A stretch of 64,000 bases of DNA from Ascarosepion bandense (GCA_037127315.1 JBBBDQ010001271.1:1347501-1411500); one strand, 5' to 3'; counted from the first letter of the stretch, positions 25,009 to 36,832 are shown. Made by a program: numbers and translations. Notes: generated by a model from the letters alone, not told the origin.

Positions 25009-25800
25009 ATCCTTCTCCACAAGGTTCAATTTGGAAGAGCACAGTTAAGTTCATGGAAGGAAAGCCTGGTCCATAAGTGAATATTGTCTAGCAAGTATTT
25101 GTCTATACTTCTGAGATGATTTAATATTTACGTTGTTCAAACTGTTATCCTCATCTTTATTGTCTAATTCCTGAAGAAGGTCATAAAATATAACAGCCAA
25201 ACCATCATGAATATGGCATTATAGATGTGAAAAACAGTCCAAACAATGTGTCTAGCCAATGTTTTCTTGGTTGAACTGTGTTTCTTTTGCCTACTGTCTT
25301 TTCCCTCCACACATATCTTACTGACATCACAGGTTGATCTCTTGATGTGTCCAAACAGTTTAAGTACCTTCAATTTGACAACTGATGTGATTGGCTTAAG
25401 CTTGGTCATGTTTAATAGTTCAGTGATGGTGATGTAATCCCTGAGGTATTTGTCAACCATCTCATACTATAGTTTTGAAAGGTTGATAGTTTTTGCAATG
25501 CTCTTACAGTTCAATATACACATTCCATTCCATAAATTACCACATGTTTGATTATTATTCAGACAAGAGAAATACCCAGCTTCAACTCACAATTTACAAC
25601 CAGCAAATTACCCACATTACAAAGTTTCTATATCTTGGCCATAAGCTGTCATCAAACAATAATGCCTTACTTGCAGTACAGCGTCACATTACCCTTGGTT
25701 GGGTGGCATTCAACAAAAACAAAGATGTACTGACATCCAAATGTGTTTCTTATGATTTGAAAACCAATATTTACACTTTAAGTGCCAAAAGTTAGTGATT
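25005..25800 (-). mobile_element. LINE-C with inverted 5' segment
   Basis: Minus strand 25460-25005 encodes the 3' part of a LINE: ITITELLNMTKLKPITSVVK, VLKLFGHIKRSTCDVSKIC, then LDNIHLWTRLSFHELNCALP. Plus strand 25493-25795 encodes the upstream part of the same protein: QLTIYNQQITHITKFLYLGH, KLSSNNNALLAVQRHITLGW, NKNKDVLTSKCVSYDLKTN. The two halves are thus head to head, with the breakpoint at 25461-25492. This is the structure produced by twin priming. Confidence 0.8.
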
Positions 25801-26224
25801 CTGTTTCTTTTTTCAAAGTGATTGCTGACGTGTTTTTTTTCTCTTTATTTTTTCTTTCTCACTATCATCGCTGAGATTTATTTATTATTCTTGTCACTTT
25901 GCAATGAAAATTGTCTGTGTGCAGCAGTGTTCACATTTGATGCTGGTCACAAGGATAAAAGGAACTTTGTCCTAGAACTAATAAAATTAAAACATCTCCC
26001 TGAGGGAAACGGTTCAAACAAATGGTACCCAGGATGTGTGCTCTTTCATTATGTTTTTCTGCTCTGCAGCGACAATGAGAATTAGAAATGTTCTTCCAGA
26101 AGGGTAGTGAACAGTCATTTATTTTCCAGTCAACATCTATTAACCTTTGGAGGGCTCTTTTGTCCACTGATGAGCAGCTAACATACCAAATAGTAATGCA
26201 GAATCCCAGCTCACACTCAATAGA

Positions 26225-26570
26225 ACAGCAGCAGAAAGTCATCAGCAGTTCCTTTTATAAATATTTTCACAGCAACTGTTCTGACAAACTTTTTCTCTGG
26301 TGCCTCAACTACGTGAATTTAATCATGTTACTAGATTGGCATCTAGGTCCCACCTGTTTACTGTTGAACAGCTAAATACAACTGCCACTTCTACTCCAAC
26401 AGTTCTTTCCTTTTCAAAAATTTAAATGCAATATCAATTGCTATCTTCTATCTTCTTGAAACCCATTCATCTTTTGTCCTTTCCTCAATTCTCTCTATAC
26501 ATAGTTTTTCTCTCACTCTCACCCCCTGTAACCCCTTGCATATTAGTAGTATTGCCATCTTTTTTTTTCT
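26225..26570 (+). mobile_element. LINE-A 3' fragment, diverged
   Basis: Encodes SSSFYKYFHSNCSDKLF, then TRLASRSH-like and VEQLNTTATSTPT-like pieces, followed by the 3' UTR and a degraded tail cccttgcatattagtagtat. Stops and frame changes are common. Confidence 0.72.
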
Positions 26571-27739
26571 GAGAATTCTCATTCACTGCTACTTTAGGCA
26601 TTTATTTTATCATTTAAACATTTTGATTTTTCTCTTATCAAGTCTAGGAAGAGTTCAGAATATCTTCTGGAAAGAAAAATTCTTCATATTTTTCAATGGG
26701 CCATGATTAAATGTGATCTCATTTCAAACATGACTGAAATTTAGGGCATATATACATATTCAAAAAGTGACATTTAACATGTTTGCTCCTACATGACCCT
26801 CTGTTGAGCCATTTTTCTAATTACTTTTCTATAAGGATTATTGTGAGTGGGATACTATTATTGGTTGCTTATGAGATCATGGTACACCAGAGCAACATTT
26901 TTTTTAAATTCAAATATTTTTGAATATGTAAGATGAAGGTTAGTATCAATATAATACTTGTATATTGGAATTTTATTCTAAGAACCCATAGGTGGGTTGT
27001 GTGAAATTTTGTATTGTAAAATAGATTCAGGTACTGAACAACACACGGGTGAGTCATGTGTAATAAAAATTACCTATGGTATCCTTGCTTCATGTATGAA
27101 ATAATATTAAAACAAAGTCACTTGTAACAAAATTAATTTAGATATAATGTTGGGACACTGGGACAACAAGGGAAATGTGGCTTGAGAGCCAACATGTTAA
27201 ATGCATCTTTCTATATGACTCATATGTGAATTGTGAATTTTAAATGTTTTTACATTAAAAGTGAAAATGCAGCAAAATGAGATTTTTTTTTCTCATTTGA
27301 TGCTCATTTATTTCTGGAAAGGGAAACTTGTTGTATAAACAGTAAAAAAGTTATGTGCCATTTATGGTGATGGTTTTTTAATCAAAATCCATATACTTTT
27401 TTTCATCAGAAGTAGAAATTTGAGAATTTTGTGAAGTTTTTAGTTCTTGAAGATGACCAAACCAGAATGCTAATTAAACAAAAAAACCAAGGTCATATAA
27501 CATGGAACATCATAGAGATATGCCACATATAAGCAGTTTAAGGCATTTGAAAATATTTGGATACATGAACTGCTACAAAATTTAAGAGCCTCATGATTTA
27601 ACAGAAAAAAAATTAATGTACTGCAGTTTCCTGTGGTTCTTTGCTTCAAACACAACATAGCTGTTTTTTAAAAGAATAATCACAGGTGATGTAAAATGAA
27701 GTGTTTATAACAATGTAAAGTGAAAATGTCCTAGGGAAA

Positions 27740-28215
27740 ATTAAATAAGCTGCATTTAATCACTACAAAAGCCATTCTGCATTCAAAGAAGGTGATGCTA
27801 TATATATATGGTATGAGTAGAAAGACATTATGTATTATGAGCTACTTCTGCAAAATCAGAACAAGTGCTTTTCTTTTTTGAAACACTTAGAGGTGGTAAT
27901 CAATGAAAAGTCTTCAGAAGTGGAAGGATCTTCTCTTTCATGAAGACAATGACAGATCTCAGGTCTCTGTAGAAATTGGCACAGCTTAAATGGCATGTTC
28001 TACTATGTCTGCCATACTTACTTTAACTTGCACGTTCAGATAACTACTTCAATCCCTACAAAATTCCCTTAGTAAAAAGAACTTCAATTCTTTCGAAGCC
28101 TGTAAAAACCACTTATCCCAATTCAACAACCAGAAAAATGCCAGATTATGAAAGATCAAATGAAGCTGCCTCAAAAAACAGTGGAACAAAATGGCAAATA
28201 TGTGACTGAATAAAT
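27740..28215 (+). mobile_element. Mariner-like transposase remnant
   Basis: Shifting plus-strand frames give IMSYFCKI-like YYELL, LFHEDNDRSQVS (the HxDNARPH motif around the second catalytic Asp), SLQNSLSKKNFNSFEACKNH, SQFNNQKNARL and finally MKLPQK-TVEQNGKYVTE with stop. This is the order of a Tc1/mariner transposase C-terminal half. Multiple frameshifts and stops make it dead. Confidence 0.8.
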
Positions 28216-28378
28216 CTATGAACAAATATTTAGATAAATATTGTCTTTTTAATTTGCTACAAACTTTTGTTTTGTACATGAATTTCTGCCTTTCTAATAG
28301 ATATCCTTATAAACTGCAAAAACTTAGCCTAGGTAAGCATTGGTTAAGACTAAATCTTTCAGTTCAGCTTTTTGTTTG

Positions 28379-28425
28379 GCAGAATTTTACCTATGGATCC
28401 ACTTCTGCTCACAGCTATAAGTAAC
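28379..28425 (+). repeat. Motif shared with 36471-36520
   Basis: acctatggatccacttctgc with tcacagctataag recurs as tatctatggatccactttta with ctcacaactgtag at 36482. Both lie downstream of mariner remnants, so this may be a mariner 3' end or an unrelated short repeat. Confidence 0.5.
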
Positions 28426-29094
28426 AAGTATTTGTTGCAAAGAAAATTACCTTAACATTAATGACCTAAGTTGTTAGTCTTAGATGATACTCTCTTATTT
28501 AATAAAAAACTTGTTTTATCCTGGTGTTCAACATAGTGAGTCAAGTTACTTTTAGAAAATCATTTTAATACCCAAATTTTCATAATCTTGTTTCTCAGTT
28601 AAAAGAAATGTTATAAGCTATCATTGCAGTATCTACATTTATCAGTAAGAATGGAATTTTTATCACTGTCCAACTGAAAAATAGATGGGAATATTTTAAC
28701 AAAAGACTAATTTGAGAGAGAATCAAATATTTCTGAAGCTCAGGAAATTTTGGATTTGAAGCTAAAAATATCGAGTGTTTTTCTGGTTATTGAACATGAA
28801 ATTCAAATATGAAATTTAATCATTTTTCACAGGAGGATAAATGTTGAGAAAGAAAAAAAAATTTTGTGTCTTAGTTTCTAGAATGATGAGTTATTTACAT
28901 TTGGACTAATGTCCTTATCTTTGTTGTTATTATCACTTAACGTCTTTGCTGCTATACCATCCAGCATTCTTCAGTTATCTGTCAATCCTTTAGGGAATTT
29001 GGAACGACACATCCCTAATTTAATCTACAAGAATAGATTGTTCTTTTTCTACTGACTATGTCTAGGGATATCTCAGCTTGTTCTTATTTAGTTT

Positions 29095-29175
29095 ATTGTT
29101 TGCTTTATTTCCACTGAGTCTAAGTCTCTATGACCTGAACTAGGGATTAAACATAATATCACCAAATTCATAAAC
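29095..29175 (+). repeat. SINE-D-related mosaic fragment
   Basis: ccactgagtctaag (reverse of the SINE-D unit end) is joined to ctagggattaaac and ttcataaa (forward unit), so forward and reverse pieces of the 139-bp unit are combined. Confidence 0.4.
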
Positions 29176-29399
29176 CAACACTTTCCATGAAGAAAGCTGA
29201 AAAACAACTTTGGTAATAATATTGAAGATGAAAATATTAATAACACAAATAAAAAAAGTTTTAAAATATTTTTTAGCTTTATAATGAGAAGTAATATATA
29301 TATAATTTTCAGTAAAGTACTGTTACTGTAAACTTTATTTTTATTTTAAGACCAATATTTTTATTGCATATTAGACAGCCCACTGTTATTGTTTTTTTG

Positions 29400-29765
29400 T
29401 TTTTTTTATATAATCATTTCACTCCAAACCACTGGTTTGCAGACAGTTACATGAATGAAGAGCAAGATGGAAGAAGAAGAATACACAGGGGGTGGCAGGG
29501 AAAGGATAAAAGAAAGATGGGAATCAGGGAGATAAAAAAATGGCATTTGATGACGCACTTAGATATTGTAAGCTATCAGTGAAGCAAATATATTGAAGGG
29601 TGTTCCACAAGGAGGAAGTGCAGGAAAAAAAAAACTGTTTGAGTAGAAGCCATGAAAATATTTGTAAAAAAAGACAAATCCAGTCAGTGAGAAAATGACT
29701 GCCAAATTGGGATCGATTATATTACAGATATTCCTTTATATTTTATCAAGAACCCTGAGATGAAT
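29400..29765 (-). mobile_element. LINE-A 3' fragment (minus)
   Basis: Reverse complement of the LINE-A end: aatcatttcactccaaacca, ctatcagtgaagca (SLIAYN-type segment), ggtgttccacaaggaggaag, then the KYFHGF and IDPNLAVI-like stretch up to 29765. Diverged. Confidence 0.72.
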
Positions 29766-30669
29766 AATAGGTTTTCAGTTTTCTTATTTTTGCTCATTTT
29801 TTAAAAAATAAAGATAAGGAAATCAATATGCAGTATTCTTGATAATTACTTTGTAAAATGCTTGCTGTACATTTTATAGAGGTGCTGATATTATAGGGGC
29901 TAGTCTACACAAAAGGAAAGTGGATATATACTAAGCCAATAAATCTTCAAGAATAAAGGGATTGTTGCAGCTATAAAGTGAGATGTGCTTATCAAATACC
30001 ATGTTTTTTTGGAAAATTCAGATATGAAGTTCAGTATCAAGAACTGCAAGAGATTCTACCACATTCTGATCCTGGCAAAAAGAAAAGCAAATGAACATGA
30101 AATTGTAATAAACATATTATTGTTTTGTTTTTTTTTTAGTTTTTTGAATTATATAGTCAATTGTATAAATGTTGAGAAAATAGAATACAAGAACGAAACC
30201 ATAAAATGAGATTCATCCCACAACTGTCAACCATAGGGATATATTCCTAGACCTCACCTAGCTGATTGCTTCCAAGACTTTCCCTACCTGATTAGTTCGA
30301 GACCTCCCTTATCACCAAGATTTTGCTATAGCAAGATTTTCCCTTAGCTGATTGCTTCCAAAATTTTCCCCTTGCTGATTGTTTCCCTGACCTCCACTAG
30401 CTGACTGAACTGGCTAAACTAATGAATATAGCTCAACCTAACATTTTCCATTAAAATAGCAATAAAGTAGTATGAGGCTTGCAACATTCTAGGAGTTGTA
30501 GGGTGAAAAATAATTATTTATGCCCAAGGCTACCCTGGCATTTTTTAACTCTCTCAAGGCTGTAAAGAGTGGATGAGGCAACTCCAAACCAGATATGTCA
30601 GCAATTGTCAGTTTTTGGTCTGATCTTTTAAACACAGAGCATGGTAGGAGGAATCAGTAATAATAAAAT

Positions 30670-30820
30670 CAGTCAGTCAGTTAAGTACCATATAAACCAT
30701 GATACATGCATAGGTGATCATTTCTTTTTCAATTCATGACTGATTAGCAAAAGATTTTTCTGCAGTAGGTTGCCATTTCTTTCTGTAGTAGACTGGTTGG
30801 CAACCAAGGCAATGGGACTT
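30670..30820 (-). mobile_element. SINE-B, copy 4, left part (interrupted)
   Basis: cagtcagtcagttaagtacc end, gatcatttc, ctgcagtaggttgccatttc, gactggttggcaaccaaggc. The sequence stops at aatgggactt where SINE-A begins and resumes at 31491. Confidence 0.85.
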
Positions 30821-31490
30821 GGAGTAGATAGACTAAACTATCGCCCGGTTCACACTCCACCCACATCTATTGAACTGGTGAAGAGGCTCATCCCTTGTTT
30901 CTTGTTTAGGATGCGGTTTCCGGTTTTCTCTTTTCCAATCTTTTCACTCTTTTCCTTTATTATTTTTTTTTTCAATTGGAGTAGATAGACTAAACTATCG
31001 CCCGGTTCACACTCCACCCACATCTATTGAACAGGTGAAGAGGCTCATCCCTTGTTTCTTGTTTAGGATGCGGTTTCCGGTTTTCTCTTTTCCAATCTTT
31101 TCACTCTTTTCCTTTATTATTTTTTTTTTCAATTGGAGTAGACAGACTAAACTATCGCCCGGTTCACACTCCGCCCACATCTATTGAACAGGTGAAGAGG
31201 CTTATCCCTTGTTTCCTGTTTAGGATGCGGTTTCCGGTTTTCTCTTTTCCAATCTTTTCACTCTTTTCCTTTATTTTTTTTTTCAATTGGAGTAGATAGA
31301 CTAAACTATCGCCCGGTTCACACTCCACCCACATCTATTGAACAGGTGAAGAGGCTCATCCCTTGTTTCCTGTTTAGGATGCGGTTTCTGGTTTTCTCTT
31401 TAACAATCTTTTTACCCTTACGTAGCCCCCTGCGCATCAGTGGCGTTACCGCCTTGCTTGGGGTGATATGATTAAAAAAAAAAAAAAAAA
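30821..31490 (+). mobile_element. SINE-A tandem tetramer with LINE-A-like tail
   Basis: ggagtagatagac (or gacagac) starts at 30821, 30978, 31135 and 31289, so three head units have periods of 157, 157 and 154 bp. The fourth unit alone continues into the LINE-A-like tail (tagccccctgcgcatcagtg, ccttgcttggggtga) and poly-A to 31490. Units are nearly identical and differ mainly in the T tract and a few substitutions. The whole block is inserted into SINE-B. Confidence 0.92.
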
Positions 31491-31648
31491 CCCAACCTGT
31501 CCTGCTATTCAACCCATTGCTGGAGGAAGAAGAGCTGGATTAATACCTTTCCCAAGGGTATTTGTGAACTAGTGAATTAAATGAATTCAAACTTGGCTCT
31601 CTGATTTCTCATTCAAAGCTGATATCCATTACACTAGAATGCACATCC
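31491..31648 (-). mobile_element. SINE-B, copy 4, right part
   Basis: Continues the interrupted copy: cctgtcctgctattcaaccc, ggattaatacctttccc, aacttggctctctgatttc, gatatccattacac. Together with 30670-30820 it makes one SINE-B. Confidence 0.85.
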
Positions 31649-31906
31649 TTGTGGCCTTGTGACACATAATCACAAATAACTGTAGCAAATAAAAGAAACC
31701 ACATTAGTTGAGTACTTTCAACAACAACACTTAAGGTGGATATCACATGTAACTTGAGAAAATAATAGTAATGGATTCTAAGTCATGGATAAGAACAACT
31801 GACTAACCAACATTTATTTTGCATATACTTCAGAAAAGATTTCTAATAAGTAATAATTAACTGCTAATTTTTAAATAATAGAAAATATACCCTTAAAATA
31901 TTTTAC

Positions 31907-31927
31907 TATATATATATATATATATAT

Positions 31928-31959
<32 letters not shown>
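31907..31959. repeat. (TA)n(TAA)n microsatellite
   Basis: About 11 TA units then ten TAA units. Confidence 0.95.
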
Positions 31960-31961
<2 letters not shown>

Positions 31962-32242
31962 CCGACTCTGTACGTATTCTAATCTTAAAATGTTACACAA
32001 GTAATTTTTAAAGACCACGAATAACCAGCAGAATCTAACTCCGTTATTGTCCTCGGCTATAGAGCTTTGGACAAAGAGGGGAAAAAAAAAGAAAACTGCG
32101 TAGGACCGACAATACATACAGTTCTTCACAGCAAAGAAAAAAACCCTCAAACGGAACGAACCACCAGGAAAGAAAAGTGCTCGATACTAAACTAACCAAA
32201 AAGGGTTAACAAAAAGGCAGTCACGCAGAGCGATTTTTTTCG

Positions 32243-32262
32243 TATATATATATATATATATG
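32243..32262. repeat. (TA)n microsatellite
   Basis: Ten TA units. Confidence 0.9.
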
Positions 32263-32383
32263 TATGAAAAAGTAAATGCTATCTTTTCAGAACACAAATT
32301 CTTCATAATTCTTCATAAATTACCATGAATTGATATACCTTCTTGAGAAAGACAATAGAGTAGTTTTCAGTTGCCTTCTCAAT

Positions 32384-32458
32384 TTGAATTCAGCATAATT
32401 CTTTTCCTTGACTAGTTACCATCAAGGCTAGAGGTCTCAGTCTACCATGCTATTTAAT
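32384..32458 (-). mobile_element. SINE-B fragment, diverged
   Basis: gactagttaccatcaaggct then tctaccatgctatttaatcc resembles the middle of minus-strand SINE-B (gactggttgccaaccaaggc ... ctatttaaccc). Confidence 0.5.
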
Positions 32459-32570
32459 CCATAGCCTCTGAGTAAATATATATTTGGTTTAATCATAAGA
32501 GATCTCAAACAGATCCATAGCCTCTGAGTAAATATATATTTGGTTTAATCATAAGAGATCTCAAACAGAT
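32459..32570. repeat. Exact 56-bp tandem duplication
   Basis: The 56-bp unit starting ccatagcctctgag occurs at 32459-32514 and 32515-32570 without a difference, so the duplication is recent (or an assembly artefact). Confidence 0.93.
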
Positions 32571-33911
32571 CCAGGATTCCTTTTTGCAGCTAGCATCATG
32601 TAATCATATACAAATTTATCACTTGATATTTAAAAGAGTGAGTACAACCAACTTTCCTTGCTTTCTGGAATGCCATCGTGGACAGAGTCATGTCTAGTAT
32701 GATACTTGAACCAAACAAAAGAAACTGAGGCATTTTGTGTATATTTTAGAAAAAAGATTTTAGTTTCTGTCTTTGAAAAGATGGCTAGCATAACTTGATG
32801 TATATTTGGTTTGACAGATTCATTTTATCAGTAGATCTGCTTTTTTTCAAATTTCTGCTTAAATAGCTGAGTGTAAAGAACTGAAACTTGTTTTTGACAC
32901 TGAGTTTAGAAGTAACCTTTTAGCTAGAAGGAAAATCTTCTTCAGAATTTAACTTTATTTTTTTCTAATTCTTTTTGTCAGCCAACCTTTTGATTTTCCC
33001 CCTTCATTTATCCAATCCAAATTTGATTAACTCATTTGTTATTGTTGTTCTTGTGTGACTAAATAATGGTTTTGACACAAGTCAAAAAGAGGGAACAAAA
33101 GAAATGTGAGCTTCTGATTAAATATAAGTCCAGCGTTAATGTAATTGTCATGTAATGTTAATCTAATACAAGCCATTTTCGAAAGTGCATTGATCAGTTC
33201 TGTATTATGGTATTTGCTATGAAAGATTCTGTGTGTCATCTTGTTTCCTATCTTAACTTCCTCTTGCCCTTGGGTTAAAGCAGATTGTCTCATAATTGCT
33301 AAAGTACTTCTGTTCAACACTTGGAATCAACAAAAGGCATCACTTGACAGAATGAGTGGGTCCCTTACCAACTAAACAATATAGTATCTAAAGAATTTCA
33401 GCAAGTTAAACAATTTAGAAAGAAGACTTTTTTTTACAAAGTTACTGATTTGAACTTTAACTTTGTGATGATAGACAATATGACAGATTCAATGTCTCTT
33501 AAACAAACATCCTTGTCTTTGTTGTTTTTATCATAATGTTTCTACAGCTGTATTCTAAGTAAAACATTACTTTCTCCAAATAAATTTATAGAGAGTATAA
33601 AAATAACAGAAAACAATAATATAAGTTTGAATATCAGTTAAAGCTTGTATTTCTTTAGCTTACACACACACATGACAAAATGTTCACTTAATACAAGGCC
33701 CATTGGATTTGAGATTATGGATGGAGGAGATAAGAAGTCCAAATTATGAGGATGTGTAGGATATATAATGGTTAACCCAAGATTTGAAGAGGTTAAGACT
33801 GTAGTGGTCAGGAAAGTATCATCTCTTATTAGTGTGGTCCATATAGTAGTAGTTCTTGGGAAGAACCTCTTTGAATGGAACTTTCTCCTTACAAGAAGTA
33901 TGAGGACAGTT

Positions 33912-33916
<5 letters not shown>

Positions 33917-33964
<48 letters not shown>
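33917..33964. repeat. (TA)n microsatellite
   Basis: About 24 TA units. Confidence 0.95.
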
Positions 33965-33967
<3 letters not shown>

Positions 33968-34089
33968 TTATGAAAACTATTTTTCTGTGAGAACCAGCAA
34001 CACTTTTTGAAAGAAGTGTTAATATAAATGGGGGCACATGTGCCTTCAAATCTACAAACAGCTCTCCCTAAGTTTGAATTCAGTTTTCC

Positions 34090-34262
34090 TTCTAGACTGG
34101 GTGCTATCCAAAATGAAAATGTTCAGTTAGCCATGTTAATTAACCCATAGCAGAATGAAAGAGATGGACTCATACTTTATCCAAGAGTATTTGTATGAAA
34201 GTTAATGTTACAAGCTAAGCTAGAATTTGAAATTGGCTTGCTGATTTCTCTGAATTGCTATC
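34090..34262 (-). mobile_element. SINE-B fragment, old (minus)
   Basis: Shares ttaacccatagc, gagatggactcatac-tttatcc, aagagtatttgta and cttgctgatttctc in SINE-B order, with heavy divergence. Confidence 0.6.
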
Positions 34263-34280
34263 TATTAAATTTCCTCTATA

Positions 34281-34425
34281 TATGGTAATATTTTATTATC
34301 AGTTTATAATAAAAACATAGTTTACTGAAATACAAAAGCTGTTATGTTTTGGTAGCATCTTATTAGCAGCTTGTCAGGCAGTGAAATATTTTTTACGGTT
34401 AAGAATTATCATTTATAGAAATTTA
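34281..34425. repeat. Direct repeat A flanking the Penelope-like remnant
   Basis: tatggtaatattttattatc ... agtttactgaaatacaaaag ... ttggtagcatcttattag is about 80% identical to 35896-36020, in the same orientation. Its minus-strand reading contains cactgcctgac ... ttcagtaaac, the arms of a possible stem I. Confidence 0.7.
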
Positions 34426-34989
34426 AAAAACAACATAATTTTTTACCAAATCCAGACAATTATGGTGAAAGGATTATTTTGGAGGTTCATCTTAGCTTAG
34501 CTTTATCTCAGGTCATGATAAGAGAAATTTGATTGTCAGAGTAGAGATAGACTTAAAATGACATAAGAACCAGACTTTTTCATGCCAGTGATGAAATGAA
34601 TTGGGATATATATGTTGCAATTTTGCAAATCTGAAAATTTATCACCTGTCATTGTGAAACACTGGATTTTCTTTAAGTTATTATTCAACAGACAAGAGAC
34701 AAAGATGGGGAAAGTTTTTTTTTTAAAATACACTGCATGTCAAAAATATGTATACAACTCAGTGGATGATCTATCAAGCTGCAACAAATTAAATTATCAA
34801 AAGGTAGGAGAATCAATCAGTATATGCTAGGGAATAGATTATAGATGTCTAGTTATATTAGGAAAAATTTACATATATTTCAGGGTAACAAATTAACTAT
34901 ATTTTAAAAAATAAATTTTAACTATATTTAAAAATTAAAACTATATTTTAACTATAAGTTAAAGTTTAAAATAGATTTGAAATTTTAAC

Positions 34990-35690
34990 TATATATTAAA
35001 AATTAAGTATATTTTAGTGTATGTTTTAGACGATGATGACAAGTGGATGTTACTTTGCTATGTTTAAGTTTAGTTTTGGGAAATTGATAATTTGTCATTT
35101 TTCTTGTAAACATAAAAAACATGGCTCATGTAAAGATTTACAAGTGCTGTATTTTTTAAAATATTTTCCATTTTATGGTCGGGGCTTATTGCTATCTTTT
35201 AACTGCCAATAAATAGAAAGTGATGTGCTATTGCAGAAAGCTTTATTATTAAAAGATAAGGTGTGAAAATAATGGTGGATCTTAAAAATATTCTTGGTAC
35301 ACTCCATACAATATTTTATTACTGTGGGATTTTCTATGGTAGAAATAAAGCATAGGTAGACTATAGAGTTAGTTAAACATTTATTTGCTAATGGACACTA
35401 AATAGGTTTTCAGCAATTGCAATTCTTGTTATTTTGATTGTTAATTTTTAGGATATTGATTGAGTTGATTGTTTAGGTTATTATATCTGTTTGAAATTCT
35501 ATGCATATGTTTTTTTGATGATCTTCTCAAGGTTACCACTACAGCTATAGATTAATTTCAGTGTCTTTCTGTTAAAAATTTTGCCGAGAGAGTTGTTTTT
35601 ATGGAAGTGTTTTTCAATTAATTTTAGAAATTTATGCCTTAACTTAGTACTTATTATTTGGTTAAATGGGGTGGGTACCAAATTATATTT
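34990..35690 (-). mobile_element. Penelope-like retroelement remnant (C-terminal part)
   Basis: Minus strand 35681-35499 reads PFNQIISTKLRHKFLKLIEK, then HFHKNNSLGKIFNRKTLKLI and YSCSGNLEKI. Further on come a Cys-rich linker (CNC..PI.CPLANKCLTNSIVY), TSLSIYWQLKDSN and TSTCHHRLKHTLKY. This order (post-RT helix, CCHH-type linker, GIY-YIG region, conserved tail) is that of Penelope-like or related GIY-YIG retroelements, recalled from memory. Stops and frameshifts are frequent, and no RT core is seen. Direct repeats A and B flank it and could be its pseudo-LTRs. Confidence 0.7.
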
Positions 35691-35895
35691 CTGTTTCTAT
35701 TTTTATTATTTTTGTTATTATAATGGTTATTATATTCCAGGTCAGAGCATTTATAGCAGGTATTTTTAAGTGCTGTGTCATAGAATTTGTTATGTTTATA
35801 AAAAATGTTTTCATTAGAAGAATTGTTACTAATTCTGTTTTCAATTGAGAAGGATATATATTTGATGACTGATCGAGGGTGGATGTATATAGAGT

Positions 35896-36020
35896 ATGGT
35901 AATATTTTTATTATAAGTTTATAATAAAAACAGTTTACTGCAACACAAGAATTGTTGTTTTGGTACTATCTTATCATCAGGCTGAAAAATATATTTTTAC
36001 TGTTAGAAATTATTATATAT
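35896..36020. repeat. Direct repeat B flanking the Penelope-like remnant
   Basis: Partner of 34281-34425. The minus strand carries gcctgatgataagatagtac, then caaaac and gcagtaaact: a CTGATGA box with flanking stem-I-like GC(A)GTAA arms. The GAAA box has become AAAA. Confidence 0.7.
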
Positions 36021-36021
36021 A

Positions 36022-36300
36022 ATGCCTCCATTCATCTTCCCACTGGGTTTTAGATTCAACAAATGCTGTGACGAGGTAGTTCTGCCCAGAGTCAAGAGGG
36101 TGGCTATGTCTGGAAACATGACTCTACACCATGCCACACAAGCAGAACCCAGTCATGGCTGTCAAACAATTTCTGCAACCACATCACCCCTTACATCTGG
36201 CCACCTAACTCCTCAGACTGCAACCCTCCTTGATTATGATGTGTCAGGCACAGTTGAGTGAGAGACCAACAAATTTCCTTATAACAACAAAGATGAACTG
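36022..36300 (+). mobile_element. Mariner-like transposase fragment
   Basis: Frame 1 reads MPPFIFPLGFRFNKCCDEVV then LPRVKRVAMSGN. After a frameshift near 36120 it continues DSTPCHTSRTQSWLSNNFC, NHITPYIWPPNSSDCNPP. The HTSR and WPPNSPDCNP-like blocks are the second and third Asp regions of a Tc1/mariner transposase. A different subfamily from 27740 and 55367. Confidence 0.82.
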
Positions 36301-36519
36301 AATAATTTGTTTTGTTGACTGCGAATAATTTATCCATCACTACCTGTATACATGATATATAAATAAACTATATGCTGATACAAAAAATAAGGAAAATCTA
36401 CATTTTAAGAATATAAATGTAATATTTTTCTGATTGTAACCATTTGATTAACTTTAACCATATTTAACAAAGCAGGGTTTTATCTATGGATCCACTTTTA
36501 CTCACAACTGTAGATAATT

Positions 36520-36832
36520 TTTAGATGTATGAACATGGAATATTTTGGACAGAAAGTGTATAATAGTGTATGTTTGTGTAAAACCACTTGTCTGTTTAGG
36601 TGTATGCTGAACAGTAACATTAGTTAATATATGCATATATATATATATATGTATGTATATATATATGTGTGTGTATGTATTAAAACACATGCCATGTATA
36701 TTAGCAATGAATAATTTTTAAATATATGTGAAAAATATTTTGGATGTTAAAGTGTGTGATAGTGTATATGTGTGTTTATGTAGAAACACTTGTCTGTGTA
36801 GGTGTATATTGGACACATTTATATATAGCAAC
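36520..36832. repeat. Imperfect tandem duplication, about 185-bp unit
   Basis: ataatttttagatgtatgaa ... cacttgtctgtttaggtgta recurs as ataatttttaaatatatgtg ... cacttgtctgtgtaggtgta. A (TA)n/(TG)n stretch lies between. Confidence 0.75.

Noticed and set aside
36022..36261. 79-codon ORF as a host gene
   Set aside because: Both halves match mariner transposase, in two different frames.
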